Source: Rhodovulum sp. ES.010
GTDB lineage: Bacteria; Pseudomonadota; Alphaproteobacteria; Rhodobacterales; Rhodobacteraceae
Reading direction: 5' to 3'
DNA: 64,000 nt
NCBI RefSeq assembly: GCF_900142935.1
Contig: NZ_FSRS01000001.1
Coordinates: 1,622,001 to 1,686,000 of the forward strand
Under the pieces are notes generated by a model that searched no databases, had not been told where the DNA came from, and saw only the letters and a list, made by a program, of their open reading frames with translations. Below are positions 1 through 8,640 of the stretch, in pieces. Within the stretch, counting starts at the first letter, position 1; every line of letters starts with the position of its first letter. The translations under genes and the position numbers were made by a program.

Positions 1-143
1 CCTATGGCTTCGCTATCGGAGCAGCAGTTGCGAGACTGGTGGCTCACAGGACGCGCACGATGCAGGCAGAGAGTCTTCCGCCCTTCCCAGGGCTTTGATG
101 CTCCACGATCACCACATCAATGTTCCCATTTGAGGATCACTGC

Positions 144-172
144 TTGACACCTGCTTCGGGAGCGTTTATCTT
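144..172 (+). promoter_or_regulatory. Promoter of the toxin-antitoxin operon
   Basis: A consensus -35 box TTGACA (144-149) and a -10 box TATCTT (167-172) are separated by exactly 17 bases. The predicted transcription start falls at about 179, which is the first base of the toxin ATG. The message would therefore be leaderless or nearly so. The rest of positions 1-178 shows no other feature I can support. Confidence 0.6.
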
Positions 173-178
173 GCACCC

Positions 179-472
179 ATGAGAATCGTCTCGCGTAAAG
201 CGCTCACCGCGTTTGGTAAGAGATTCCCCGACGCAAGGGGGCAGCTCGACGCTTGGTTTCACGAGGTGAAGCGAGCGGACTGGAGTGATTTTCATGATGT
301 GAAGGAGAAGTATGGGAGCGCGAGCCCCCTCAAGGGTGGCCGAGCCGTGTTCAACATCTGTGGAAACAAGTACCGCATCGTAGTGATGATCAATTTCACC
401 GTGAAGGTTGTGTTGATCCGCTTTGTTGGAACCCATGCTGAATACGACAAGATCAATGTGGAGGACATATGA
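179..472 (+). CDS. higB: HigB-family type II toxin (mRNA interferase)
   Basis: This 97-residue protein matches the HigB toxin family in length and in conserved words along its length: MRIVSRK at the N-terminus, WFHEVKRADWSDF near residues 26-38, VFNICGNKYRIVV in the middle and IRFVGTHAEYDKI at the end. Family members are RelE-fold ribonucleases that cleave translated mRNA on the ribosome and are held inactive by a HigA antitoxin. The next gene starts inside its stop codon (ATGA overlap), giving the toxin-first order usual for higBA. The start is fixed by a strong promoter whose predicted transcription start coincides with the ATG, so there is little or no 5' leader. Family assignment is firm; activity is inferred. 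Confidence 0.9.
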   Translation: MRIVSRKALTAFGKRFPDARGQLDAWFHEVKRADWSDFHDVKEKYGSASPLKGGRAVFNICGNKYRIVVMINFTVKVVLIRFVGTHAEYDKINVEDI

Positions 473-1707
473 TGGGGGCCCAAATTCGTCCGATCCGGAA
501 CGATGGCGACCATGAAGCGGCCCTCGCGCGTATCGCCGAGCTGATGGAGCTTATCCCGCTAAGCGACGCGCCCGGGGCGCTGGAGGACGAGCTGGAAGTG
601 CTCTCACTGCTCGTTGAGCGGTATGAGGATGCGCATGACCCCATCGCCCGTCCAGACCCGCTGGAGGCGATCCGCTTCCGTATGGAGCAGCAGGGGCTAA
701 CCCAACGGGATCTGGCGCCGTTCCTCGGCAGTCGGGGCAAAGTGTCAGAGGTTCTTTCTGGCAAACGTCCGCTGACTCTCCGCATGATACGAGCGCTGCA
801 CGAAAATCTGGGCATTCCGGCGGAGGTGCTGATCCACGAGCCCGGCGCGGCTCTGCCCCGCGGCGGGGAGGATATCGAGTGGGACAAGTTCCCGCTGCTG
901 GATATGGCAAAGGCCGGATGGATCGAGCAGTCTGCCGATCTGAAGGATCGCGCTGAAGAGATCATGCGCTCGCTGATCGACCGCGCGGGCGGCTTCGGTG
1001 CCGCACCTGCGCTTTACCGGAAGTCTACTGCGGGCCGCAGGAACGCCAAGATGAAGCCATACGCCCTACAGGCTTGGTGCCTGCAGGTCTTGGCCGAGGC
1101 CCGGGAAGTCACGGTGAAGGCAGTTGCCAAACCTCGCGAGGTGACGCCAAGCTTTTTGCGCGACGTTGCAAAGCTGAGTGCTTTTGCAGAAGGGCCGCGT
1201 CTTGCACAGGAGCACCTGCGGCGGCACGGAATCGTCCTTGTCACGGTACAGCACCTGCCGAACACCTATCTCGACGGAGCGGCGCTCTGCACCAGAGAAG
1301 GGGTCCCGGTGGTCGGCATGACCCTGCGCTATGACCGGACCGACAATTTCTGGTTCTGCCTATTGCATGAGCTGGCTCATATTGGCCTGCACATGGACGG
1401 GGAGGACCGGGTGACCTTCGTCGACGATCTGAGCCTGCGCCGCAAGGATCACGACGATGACGACGTGAAAGAGCGGGAGGCGGATGATATGGCCCAAGAG
1501 GCGTTAATACCGACCGAGATCTGGCAGGCGCACCCGCTGCCGGAACATCCGCTCGCCTCCGACGTGGAGAAGATTGCGCGGGAGGCGGGGGTCGACGAGT
1601 CGATCGTCGCTGGCCGTATACGCTTCGAAAAGCAGAACTACCGACTGCTGTCCCAGTTCATTGGACAGGGAGAGGTGCGCAAGCACTTCGAGGGGATGGC
1701 GGCATGA
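469..1707 (+). CDS. HigA-like antitoxin fused to ImmA/IrrE-type metallopeptidase
   Basis: This 412-residue protein joins an XRE helix-turn-helix region (about residues 64-125, including GLTQRDLAPFLG and VSEVLSGKRPLTL) to a C-terminal ImmA/IrrE-like zinc peptidase domain. The active-site helix HELAH sits near residue 300 and the downstream EREADDMAQEALIP supplies the usual third metal ligand. Typical HigA antitoxins are only about 100 residues, so this is the long fused form. ATG codons at 469 and 472 overlap the toxin stop, which implies translational coupling. By family knowledge the HTH part should bind the operon promoter and neutralise the toxin. The peptidase part may cleave a regulator or the antitoxin itself, which is inference. 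Confidence 0.85.
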   Translation: MMGAQIRPIRNDGDHEAALARIAELMELIPLSDAPGALEDELEVLSLLVERYEDAHDPIARPDPLEAIRFRMEQQGLTQRDLAPFLGSRGKVSEVLSGKRPLTLRMIRALHENLGIPAEVLIHEPGAALPRGGEDIEWDKFPLLDMAKAGWIEQSADLKDRAEEIMRSLIDRAGGFGAAPALYRKSTAGRRNAKMKPYALQAWCLQVLAEAREVTVKAVAKPREVTPSFLRDVAKLSAFAEGPRLAQEHLRRHGIVLVTVQHLPNTYLDGAALCTREGVPVVGMTLRYDRTDNFWFCLLHELAHIGLHMDGEDRVTFVDDLSLRRKDHDDDDVKEREADDMAQEALIPTEIWQAHPLPEHPLASDVEKIAREAGVDESIVAGRIRFEKQNYRLLSQFIGQGEVRKHFEGMAA

Positions 1708-1847
1708 CCGAGTTCGAGAAGCGGGACCGTTGGCGCGATCCCGCTTCTCTCAACAGTTCCCAACCGGGTTTAGCGAGCCCGCAAGGGAAAGCTCCGTCTC
1801 CGGAGCCCTCTGTGGTGGTACACGAGAGGTAAGCTCTTCCGGAGGCG

Positions 1848-2081
1848 ATGGCAAATGAACAAACCGTCGCTATCGAAAGGGCCGAAATGGCTTCAATCAA
1901 AAACCTGACCGCGCAGGATCTCGCGGACATCAAAGCGCGCCTCGCCCAAGGAGAGCACCAGCACCGTATCGCGGCACGGTACGATCTCAACCAGGGCCGG
2001 ATCAGCGAGATCGCGACCGGCAAGCGGTTCGCCACGCCCGCCCAGCCCCTCTTGTTCGAGGAGGGCCTTCCCAATGGCTGA
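1848..2081 (+). CDS. Small HTH-like hypothetical protein
   Basis: This 77-residue protein has a core around residues 20-60 (LTAQDLADIKARLAQGEHQ, then YDLNQGRISEIATGK) that reads as a short helix-turn-helix of the kind found in small phage and plasmid proteins of alphaproteobacteria. An internal ATG at 1887 begins a 64-residue version that matches the conserved core better, so the true start may be there. It overlaps the next gene by 8 bases, so the two are probably made together. About 140 bases separate it from the antitoxin gene. I infer DNA binding from the helix pattern only. Confidence 0.6.
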   Translation: MANEQTVAIERAEMASIKNLTAQDLADIKARLAQGEHQHRIAARYDLNQGRISEIATGKRFATPAQPLLFEEGLPNG

Positions 2082-3036
2082 TCGTGTCCAAAGCGGAGCT
2101 CTCATCCGTCTCAAGCGGGTGCGGAATGTCGAGCGGCACCTCGGCGGCGTTGCCGAGGGGGCGGAGTTCCGCCTGCTCGTCCGCATCGCGCCCGAGGATG
2201 CCACTCGCTTGGCAAGGGCTGGGTTCGACGAGACATTGCTCCAGGACGGCGATGCTGTTCTCCCTGCCGCGATCGGTCCCGCAACCCGGTTGAATGCCGA
2301 AGGTCGGTGGCAGGTGCGGCGCGATCTGCCGAAGGAGTCCCGCTATATTACAACTGTGATGTGGCGGCGCATGCAGTGGGCTGGTCGCGATCGCGAGGAG
2401 CATGAAAGCGCCGTCGATATCCATCGTATGTGCTACCCACGTGAGCTCGTGCCGCCCACCGGATTTGAGCTTTCTTGGCGGACGCAGGACGGTCAAGCTT
2501 TCGTCCTGTCGCCAAAATTTCAGCGCAAACCAGCCGCGCTGGATGATATCAGGATAGCCATGAACGTGGTCTTGGAACTCTTCGGCCGTTTCGAGCTGAT
2601 CGATGCGGGTTTCGAGTGGATCCCGCCTGCTCCAATGCGGCGAGTGAACTGGAGGATGCTACCGGCAGGGGCGCATCCTTGGCCAAGGCTCGAAGAACAT
2701 CTCGCCGATGCGCTCCGGCGCACACCGGATCGGGTCAGCGCTGTGATCATGGACCGCCAGAAGGAAATCGTGAGCCAAGGCCCGGACTTGATGTATGTCG
2801 GTGTTGGCGGATTTTCCGACTATATCGCGTACGAGTTACGGAACTGCGGTGTCGTGGTTCTCGAAAGTATCCGACGTGGCAATGCTCTTTATGTATTCGG
2901 TGATGACTGGAGGACGGTCTCGTCCATGACCAAGGCTGAAGTCTTGGCCGGCAATCTGCACCTGGAGCGGATCATCCATTCGGAGGGCTGGAAGGCGCGG
3001 CTCAACAAGGCTCTCAGGATCCGGAGGGCTGCATGA
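2074..3036 (+). CDS. Uncharacterised 320-residue protein
   Basis: I do not recognise this family. The protein is soluble, has no signal peptide or membrane segment, and is rich in Arg and Glu. A distinctive patch near residues 100-140 contains WRRMQW and CYPRELVPPTGFELSW, and a C-terminal part has VGVGGFSDYIAYELRNCGVVVLE, which looks like an alternating beta/alpha segment. It is preceded by and overlaps a small HTH-like gene, and its end faces the stop of the primase-helicase gene across a hairpin. Its place between a toxin-antitoxin pair and a phage replication operon suggests accessory or defence cargo, but nothing in the sequence proves that. Confidence 0.65.
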   Translation: MADRVQSGALIRLKRVRNVERHLGGVAEGAEFRLLVRIAPEDATRLARAGFDETLLQDGDAVLPAAIGPATRLNAEGRWQVRRDLPKESRYITTVMWRRMQWAGRDREEHESAVDIHRMCYPRELVPPTGFELSWRTQDGQAFVLSPKFQRKPAALDDIRIAMNVVLELFGRFELIDAGFEWIPPAPMRRVNWRMLPAGAHPWPRLEEHLADALRRTPDRVSAVIMDRQKEIVSQGPDLMYVGVGGFSDYIAYELRNCGVVVLESIRRGNALYVFGDDWRTVSSMTKAEVLAGNLHLERIIHSEGWKARLNKALRIRRAA

Positions 3037-3041
3037 GAAAC

Positions 3042-3071
3042 CTGTGGAGCGAGCTGTTGCCCGCTCCACAG
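3042..3071. terminator. Hairpin between convergent genes
   Basis: CTGTGGAGCG (3042-3051) and CGCTCCACAG (3062-3071) form a perfect 10-base-pair stem with a 10-base loop. A second small hairpin (GCTTG...CAAGC) follows near 3082-3095. The position between the convergent 320-residue gene and the primase-helicase gene fits a bidirectional terminator, although neither strand has a strong T-run. Confidence 0.5.
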
Positions 3072-3180
3072 CTCACGTCTTGCTTGTTTGCAAGCGCCCT
3101 CACGATAAGGCGAAAGCACATGCCTTGGCGGCGCAAGAAACAAGGGCCACGCGTTATTCCTTCGCAGCCTCCCGAGTGAT

Positions 3181-5772
3181 CTAGCGCTGATCACGCCGAT
3201 ACCGCCACTCCCGCGGCGCCTCGCGCCCGCCCTCGTCGCGGCGGCGGTACCGCTCCCAACCGTTCGCCTTGAGGTAGGCTGAGACGCGCATCTGGTCGCC
3301 GCGGGTCCAGCGAGCGGGCTCGAGCCCGATGGCTTCCTCGAGGATCTCGCCGACCGACACATCCCTCAGCGGCTCCGGGCGCGGCACGCTCTCGGTGCGG
3401 GAATTGCCGTAGTCGGGGAAGCCGTCCGAGACGGTGCGCATCTCGTGCGTCAGCCAGTGCTCGATCAGATCGTCCCAAGCGTCGGACTGGTAGCGGCGGT
3501 CCTGTTCCTCGCGGGCCTCCTCCAGCAGCGCAGGGTCGTCGATCCACCAGATCGCGCCGGCGCGGAAGCGGTGGACGGCCTCGGCCCAGAGCTGGTCCCG
3601 GTCGCGGGCGAGCGCCGCGATGTCGATGGCGCCGCAGCGCAATGGCCAGAAACGACGGTTGCCGGTCTCGTCGCGCAGGTAGGTGTCGGGGTTCACGGTG
3701 CCCGCGAACACGCACTGGCGCGGCACCTCGACGGTGTAGCGGCCGTAGGGCGGGCGGAAGCGGTCGGTGGTGCGGGTCAGGAACGCCTTGATGCGCGAGA
3801 CCTCGGCGCGGCCGATGGCGTCGAGTTCGGCGATTTCCACGATCCAGACACCCTGCATGTGCAGCGCCGCGTCCTTCGACCCGAGCTCGGGCAGTTCGTC
3901 GGTGAACCATTCCTCGCTGGCCAGCACCTTGATCGCGGTGGATTTGCGCGCGCCCTGCGGCCCCTCGAGGATCAGCATGTGGTCGGCCTTCACGCCGGGG
4001 CGATAGATGCGGGCGACGGCCGAGATCAGCCAGAGCGCTCCGATGGTGTGATGGAACGCTGTGGGCTCGGCGCCGAGATATGCGCTGGTCCAGGTCTCGA
4101 TCCGGGGCGTGCCGTCCCATTTCAGGGTGTCGAGCCAGTCGCGGACGGGGTGGATGCGCAGCTCGCGGGCGACGGCGCCGACGGCGCGGCTCACGACCAC
4201 CGGCGCCACGTTGATGCCGCGCAGCTGCAGCCATTCGGCGGCGCGGATGTCGTCGGCGTCCTCCCAGGAGCGCGGGAGGAACGCGGCGGCGCAATCCCAC
4301 GGCAGCGGCTGGCGCACCACGATCTCCTGCCCGAACTCGTCGAAAGCGAGAACGCCGGCGAAGGCCGGATCGGAAGTCAGCGCCACGATGACGTTGGCCT
4401 CGTTGCGCTCGGGCGCGCCGGCGAGGTCGAGCCGAAGGCGCCTGAACCACGCGGGTTTCGGGATCGGCGCGTGCGGGTCGCCGGTTGCGTTCACGCGGCG
4501 GCGAAGCTCGGCCAGCTGTTGGGTCAGGACCGACATGCCGATGCCTGTCGCGGACTTGATCCGAGCGATGACCTGTCGTTCGGGCAGCGGATCGAGCTTT
4601 GCAAGCGCGATGCGCCCGAGCAGCGTGGACAGCGCTTCGAACTCGGGCGGGTTGGTCAACGCCTCGGCCGCGGCGGTCAGGGTCGCGGGATCGTAGGCGG
4701 AGGCGACGATGGGCGTGGCCGTGTCGGGCTCGACAGGGTCGCCGTCCTGCGAATTCGCCGTGGTGTCTGCCGGTCGCGCGTAATCCTCGGCGCGAGCGCC
4801 GCGCCGCAGGTCGTCGTTGAAGTCGTCGCCGTGGAGCGGCGCGACGATCTCGTTCGGGATGTCCGCGCGGTTCAGGCGGTCCGAGAGCGTCGCGGCCGCC
4901 TGGCGGCCGGCGTCTCCGGCATCGGCATAGATGGTGACGCGCCGGGTGCCCTCGGGCCACTGGAACCGCGCCAGACCGTCGGCCGACAGCGCCGCCCAGA
5001 CCGGTGTGCCGAAGAGCGCGTGGGCCGCGAGCGCCGTCTCGATGCCCTCGGCGATGCCGATGTGTCCGTCCTCGGGCATCGGGAACAGGCGGACCACGGC
5101 ATCCTTCACGCTGCCGAGCATCTTCTTGCCCGGGGGCGCCTTCGCGCTGCCGTCGTCGAGCAGGAAGGTGCGGTGGATGCCCGGCGCGCGCGCTCCGTCC
5201 GGCAGCCACAGGATCGCGATGAGGCCGGGCCAGCCACGGCAGCTGTCGAAGTCCGGAAGATCGGGGTGGAACAGCAGGTCTGGCGATCCAGGATCCGACA
5301 GCCCGCGGGCGCGCAGATAGGTCTCGCCCAGCGTGCCGGCGAGCGGCACGGCCCCGTCGACCAGCCGCGCGATCTCGGCCGAGTGGTCGGGACGTGCGCG
5401 CATAGGCGACGCCGGCAATGTCCGCGGCGCGGGATGGTCCATCCCCGCAAGCCGCGCCGCCTCGTCGAAGAGTGCGCCGTCGCAGAGGCCGGTCGCCTGC
5501 GCGATCAGGTCAATGGGACCGGCCCGCTCCCCGGTGGCGTAGTCGAAGCCCCAACCGGCATAGGGCCCGTCGAGATGTATGGTGCAGGAGCCCTCCTTGC
5601 GCGGCGGACGCCCTGAGAGGTCTGCGCAGCGCAAGGATCGACGGTCCCGCGCAAGCCGGGCCTCGGGGAAGAGCCCCGGCAGCCAGTCGGCCGCGGTGCA
5701 TGCCAGCCGCTCCTTCACAGCCGCGAGGTCGTGCCGGGTCTTCGGGACCGCGATGTCGTTGAGGTCGATCAT
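3181..5772 (-). CDS. Toprim/VapE-type primase-helicase
   Basis: This 863-residue protein looks like the replication initiator of a phage-type element. The N-terminal part has a zinc- or DNA-binding-like primase segment, then a Toprim-like domain around residues 245-345 (IGIAEGIETALAA, then VTIYADAGDAGRQAA). The C-terminal half is a VirE/VapE superfamily helicase with Walker A EGPQGARKST near residue 630, a Walker-B-like WIVEIAELDA, and the family signature FAGTVNPDTYLRDETGNRRFWP. Such proteins couple primer synthesis to unwinding. The start was chosen at MIDLND because the upstream extension is non-family low-complexity sequence and a GAGGGG ribosome site precedes this ATG. It is the last gene of the minus-strand operon, 8 bases after the RecD-like helicase. 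Confidence 0.85.
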   Translation of the reverse strand: MIDLNDIAVPKTRHDLAAVKERLACTAADWLPGLFPEARLARDRRSLRCADLSGRPPRKEGSCTIHLDGPYAGWGFDYATGERAGPIDLIAQATGLCDGALFDEAARLAGMDHPAPRTLPASPMRARPDHSAEIARLVDGAVPLAGTLGETYLRARGLSDPGSPDLLFHPDLPDFDSCRGWPGLIAILWLPDGARAPGIHRTFLLDDGSAKAPPGKKMLGSVKDAVVRLFPMPEDGHIGIAEGIETALAAHALFGTPVWAALSADGLARFQWPEGTRRVTIYADAGDAGRQAAATLSDRLNRADIPNEIVAPLHGDDFNDDLRRGARAEDYARPADTTANSQDGDPVEPDTATPIVASAYDPATLTAAAEALTNPPEFEALSTLLGRIALAKLDPLPERQVIARIKSATGIGMSVLTQQLAELRRRVNATGDPHAPIPKPAWFRRLRLDLAGAPERNEANVIVALTSDPAFAGVLAFDEFGQEIVVRQPLPWDCAAAFLPRSWEDADDIRAAEWLQLRGINVAPVVVSRAVGAVARELRIHPVRDWLDTLKWDGTPRIETWTSAYLGAEPTAFHHTIGALWLISAVARIYRPGVKADHMLILEGPQGARKSTAIKVLASEEWFTDELPELGSKDAALHMQGVWIVEIAELDAIGRAEVSRIKAFLTRTTDRFRPPYGRYTVEVPRQCVFAGTVNPDTYLRDETGNRRFWPLRCGAIDIAALARDRDQLWAEAVHRFRAGAIWWIDDPALLEEAREEQDRRYQSDAWDDLIEHWLTHEMRTVSDGFPDYGNSRTESVPRPEPLRDVSVGEILEEAIGLEPARWTRGDQMRVSAYLKANGWERYRRRDEGGREAPREWRYRRDQR

Positions 5773-5780
5773 CGCACCCC

Positions 5781-7100
5781 TCAGGCCAGCAGGACGAGCC
5801 CGCGCTCGGCCCGGGTAATCGCGGTGTAGAGCCAGCGGCGCCGGTCGATCTCGCTGCGGCCCAGCCCGTCGTCCCAGACGATCACGTTCTCCCACTGCGA
5901 GCCCTGCGCCTTGTGCGCGGTGATCGCCCAGCCGAAGGTCGCCTCGGTCAGCAGGCGCTTCTCCTTGTAGTCGCGGTCATGGCGCTTGTCGTCGTAGGCG
6001 ACATGGTCCTCGAAATGGCCCTTGTAGATGCGCAGCCGGCCCGGACGCCCGTCCTCATAGGGCTCGCCGATGTGGCGCCCGTCCTCGTCATGGACGACGG
6101 CGGAGAAGTAGAGGCTGCCCTCGTCGACGATGTCCTTGAGCGTCACGAACATCCCGTTGATCAGCCCCAGATCGTTCTGGTTCTTCAGGCAGATGACCTT
6201 CTCGGCCGGTCCCGTGGGCAGCCAGGAGCCGCCGAGCCCAGCGGCCGCGCGCATGGCGTTGTTGATCTGCAGCCGCGTGGCGTTCAGCCCGCAGATCAGC
6301 TGGCCGCCGCGGAGTGCTTGCTCGGGTGTGATGTCGCCCTTGCGGAGCTTGGCGACATGGTCGTCGTAGACGCCGAAGCCGATCGGCCGGCCCTCGCGCG
6401 CCATGGTGGCGAGGCGGATGATCGCGCTCTCTGCCGCTTGGCGGTGGATCTCGGTCAGCATCACGTCCGGCTCGTCGCGGGTGAAGGCGCCTTCGCCCCG
6501 GATCGGCGGCAGCTGGCCGGGATCGCCGAGCACGAGGATCGGCTTGCCGAAGCTCATCAGGTCGCGCGCCATCTCCTCGCCGACCATCGACACCTCGTCG
6601 AGCACGATGAGCCGGGCGTCCGCGGCGTCGCTCTGTGGGTTCAGCGCAAAGCGTGGGTGCTTCATCGCAGAAAGCCCCTGGCGCATCGCCTCGATCGCGG
6701 CATCGGCCGTGGTGCGCGCGAACCCGGTCAGCCGGCGAGCGTCGCGTTCGGCGACCGCGATCTTGCGGGCAGCCTCCTCGATTTCCTCCTCGGTCGACTC
6801 GATCACCGAGTAGATCAGGCTGTGAATGGTGCGCGCGGGCGTGCCCTTGCGGGTCAGCACCAGCGCGGCCTTGCCGGTGAAGGTGGCGGTGACGACGCCG
6901 GGCACGCAGCGGCCGTCCTTCGCGCTGCGGTGGGGCGAGAGGCCGAGTTCGTCGAGCGCGAACTTCAGCACGGTGGTCTTGCCGGACCCGGCATAACCGA
7001 ACAGGCGGAATACCTGCTGCTGCTCGGTTCGGGTCTCGAACCACTCCTTGATCTCGCGGATCGCGGCGGCCTGCGTGGCGGATGGGGTGAACTCGGTCAT
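5781..7100 (-). CDS. RecD-like ATP-dependent DNA helicase
   Basis: This 439-residue superfamily 1 helicase has Walker A GYAGSGKTT near residue 32, Walker B VLDEVSMVGEEM, the Q/GxxP segment LGDPGQLPPI, and the C-terminal UvrD_C_2-type motifs TAHKAQGSQW and YTAITRAERGLVLL. It is of the compact RecD2/Dda class used by phages and mobile elements, lacking the long N-terminal domain of chromosomal RecD2. The start MTEFTPSA was chosen because family homology begins there and its ATG overlaps the stop of the upstream gene (ATGA). It probably unwinds DNA during replication or recombination of the element together with the primase-helicase and the nuclease. Confidence 0.85.
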   Translation of the reverse strand: MTEFTPSATQAAAIREIKEWFETRTEQQQVFRLFGYAGSGKTTVLKFALDELGLSPHRSAKDGRCVPGVVTATFTGKAALVLTRKGTPARTIHSLIYSVIESTEEEIEEAARKIAVAERDARRLTGFARTTADAAIEAMRQGLSAMKHPRFALNPQSDAADARLIVLDEVSMVGEEMARDLMSFGKPILVLGDPGQLPPIRGEGAFTRDEPDVMLTEIHRQAAESAIIRLATMAREGRPIGFGVYDDHVAKLRKGDITPEQALRGGQLICGLNATRLQINNAMRAAAGLGGSWLPTGPAEKVICLKNQNDLGLINGMFVTLKDIVDEGSLYFSAVVHDEDGRHIGEPYEDGRPGRLRIYKGHFEDHVAYDDKRHDRDYKEKRLLTEATFGWAITAHKAQGSQWENVIVWDDGLGRSEIDRRRWLYTAITRAERGLVLLA

Positions 7101-7846
7101 GGCTGGGGCATCTCCACTGCGTAATCCTTGACGATCCCGCCGCGGGTCGGATCGCCCACCTCGCACGGACGGACGAAGACCCGGCGACCGTCGGCGAGCT
7201 GCCGCCAGTGACCGCGGCGAATGTGCCAGCGCGGGCTCGCGTGACTGCCGCCCTGCGGCGGCGTCGCGGCGCGCAGGCGGGCCGGATCGATTGCGACCTG
7301 GCGCCAGACCCAACCGCGCACGCCCTCGCGGGCCAGACGGGACCGTTTCGCGGAGGACACCTTGCGGTCGCGGATTTCAGGTGCGGCGCCGAGGATGGTC
7401 AGCGCGCGCCAGACGATGCCGGCGGCAACTTCGCCGTGACCTCGGACCGTCTCGTCACTCCGCTCGGCCGGGTTGCCCTCGATCTCCGCCTTGCCGTCCG
7501 GATGCATCCAGATCCGCACCAGGCAATCCGTCCAGCCGCGCGGCGCCCGCTTGCGCATGAGGAACGTGGCCTCGACGATGTCGCCGTCGGCGCGAGCGCA
7601 GACGATCAGGCCCGAGGGGGCCGCGCGCTGCTCGCGCACCTCGAAGATCACGGAGGGATGCGGCAGCCGAAGCGGACCAGTAAAGACCCGGGTCATCGCG
7701 CGGTCGACGATATCCCCATCGAAGGCGGCCTGATCGTCGAAGAAATAGATCGGCGCGAACTCCGCCGCTGCGAGCAGGTCGGAGCACCAGAACCGCTCGC
7801 GATGCGCGCGCACGATCCGCTTGAGCTCGTAGGCGTCGGGGATCAT
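7097..7846 (-). CDS. Conserved phage hypothetical protein
   Basis: This 249-residue protein has no recognised catalytic motif. The C-terminal 60 residues carry a strongly patterned stretch (SPRWHIRRGHWRQL, then VFVRPCEVGDP) that recurs in hypothetical proteins of alphaproteobacterial and actinobacterial phages as I remember them, suggesting a basic nucleic-acid-binding tail. The N-terminal part is mixed alpha/beta (APIYFFDDQAAF). It overlaps both neighbours by 4 bases (ATGA), so it is translated as part of the replication operon. A role in replication is inferred from context only. Confidence 0.7.
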   Translation of the reverse strand: MIPDAYELKRIVRAHRERFWCSDLLAAAEFAPIYFFDDQAAFDGDIVDRAMTRVFTGPLRLPHPSVIFEVREQRAAPSGLIVCARADGDIVEATFLMRKRAPRGWTDCLVRIWMHPDGKAEIEGNPAERSDETVRGHGEVAAGIVWRALTILGAAPEIRDRKVSSAKRSRLAREGVRGWVWRQVAIDPARLRAATPPQGGSHASPRWHIRRGHWRQLADGRRVFVRPCEVGDPTRGGIVKDYAVEMPQP

Positions 7847-8640
7847 GGCCGCTCACTCCAGCACCGACCCGCCCAAGCACAGGGCGCGTGCCACTTGCCG
7901 GCCGCCATGCCGCCGCGGCAGAGGACTGCGGTGGGCTCGGCCGCGGCGCGCGGCAGCCATTCCCCGGCCTCGGAGGCTCGCACCACTGCGACGGCGCGAT
8001 CCGACATTTCCTGCGCGAGATGCGCGTCGAACGGCACAAGCTCGGCGTGAAGCTCCATCGTGTCGCGGTTCAGCGCGGTGAAGAGCGCCGGGGCCGGCAG
8101 CTCCATGTAGGCCTGATAGAGTGCGATCTGCGCCGCATAGACCGGCCGCGCGAGGCTGACGCCGCGCTTTACGACGTCCTTCCAGCTGGCCGGGCCGAGC
8201 GCCTTGTTCTCCCAGAGCGCGGGATAGTCCATCGCGACCGGGCCGGAGACGAAACAGCCGTCGATATGGCCCTTGAAGCGCCCGCCGAGGGCTTCGAACC
8301 CGAACTGGCGGCCGTCCGGGCGTTCGGTCCGCAGATCGAACCCGGCGATCCGGAACCAGCCGGCGACGATGTCCTCGGCCCGGTGGCCCGCCTCGAAGAT
8401 GCGCAGCGTGCGCGGCGCGAACTCGTGACCCTCGTCCTTCGGCACCGCGAGGAAGTCGTACTGGATCTGGCGCAGGCAGTCGCGGCCGAGACCCGAGGAG
8501 CTGACATAGGTCCGCGGACGCTCTGCGCGGTGGCGCGCGGACAGCGCCGTGTCGATGGCGGCGGACACGGCTTCGGCAATGGGTGGGCGTGGCGCGCCGG
8601 CGCCGTAGAGACAGCCCGAGCCATGGTTGAGGTCGATCAT
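7843..8640 (-). CDS. PD-(D/E)XK nuclease, Cas4/RecB/YqaJ-like
   Basis: This 265-residue protein shows the architecture of a RecB-family exonuclease. SSSGLGRDCLRQIQY near residue 47 contains the Q/C-rich entry motif. GHIDGCF near residue 124 supplies the metal-binding Asp, and LWENKAL near residue 141 supplies the ExK motif, with YAAQIALYQAYM as the conserved QxxxY helix. Cysteines near the C-terminus (CRG, CAWAGRCW) resemble the Fe-S cluster ligands of Cas4-like nucleases. No cas genes or CRISPR array are present. Beside a Sak4-like annealing protein it plausibly generates single-stranded ends for recombination. It overlaps its neighbours by 4 bases each and starts with MIDLNH. Confidence 0.75.
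   Translation of the reverse strand: MIDLNHGSGCLYGAGAPRPPIAEAVSAAIDTALSARHRAERPRTYVSSSGLGRDCLRQIQYDFLAVPKDEGHEFAPRTLRIFEAGHRAEDIVAGWFRIAGFDLRTERPDGRQFGFEALGGRFKGHIDGCFVSGPVAMDYPALWENKALGPASWKDVVKRGVSLARPVYAAQIALYQAYMELPAPALFTALNRDTMELHAELVPFDAHLAQEMSDRAVAVVRASEAGEWLPRAAAEPTAVLCRGGMAAGKWHAPCAWAGRCWSERP

Noticed and set aside
3445..5616. Long plus-strand reading frame of 723 codons over the primase-helicase gene
   Set aside because: Arg/Gly/Val-rich composition without any domain, exactly antisense to a gene with clear helicase motifs; a high-GC shadow.
5913..7124. 403-codon plus-strand frame over the RecD-like helicase gene
   Set aside because: Antisense shadow of a well-supported helicase; no motifs.
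7843..8640. Possible CRISPR adaptation gene (cas4)
   Set aside because: No repeat array, cas1 or cas2 in the window; the phage recombination context explains the nuclease better.
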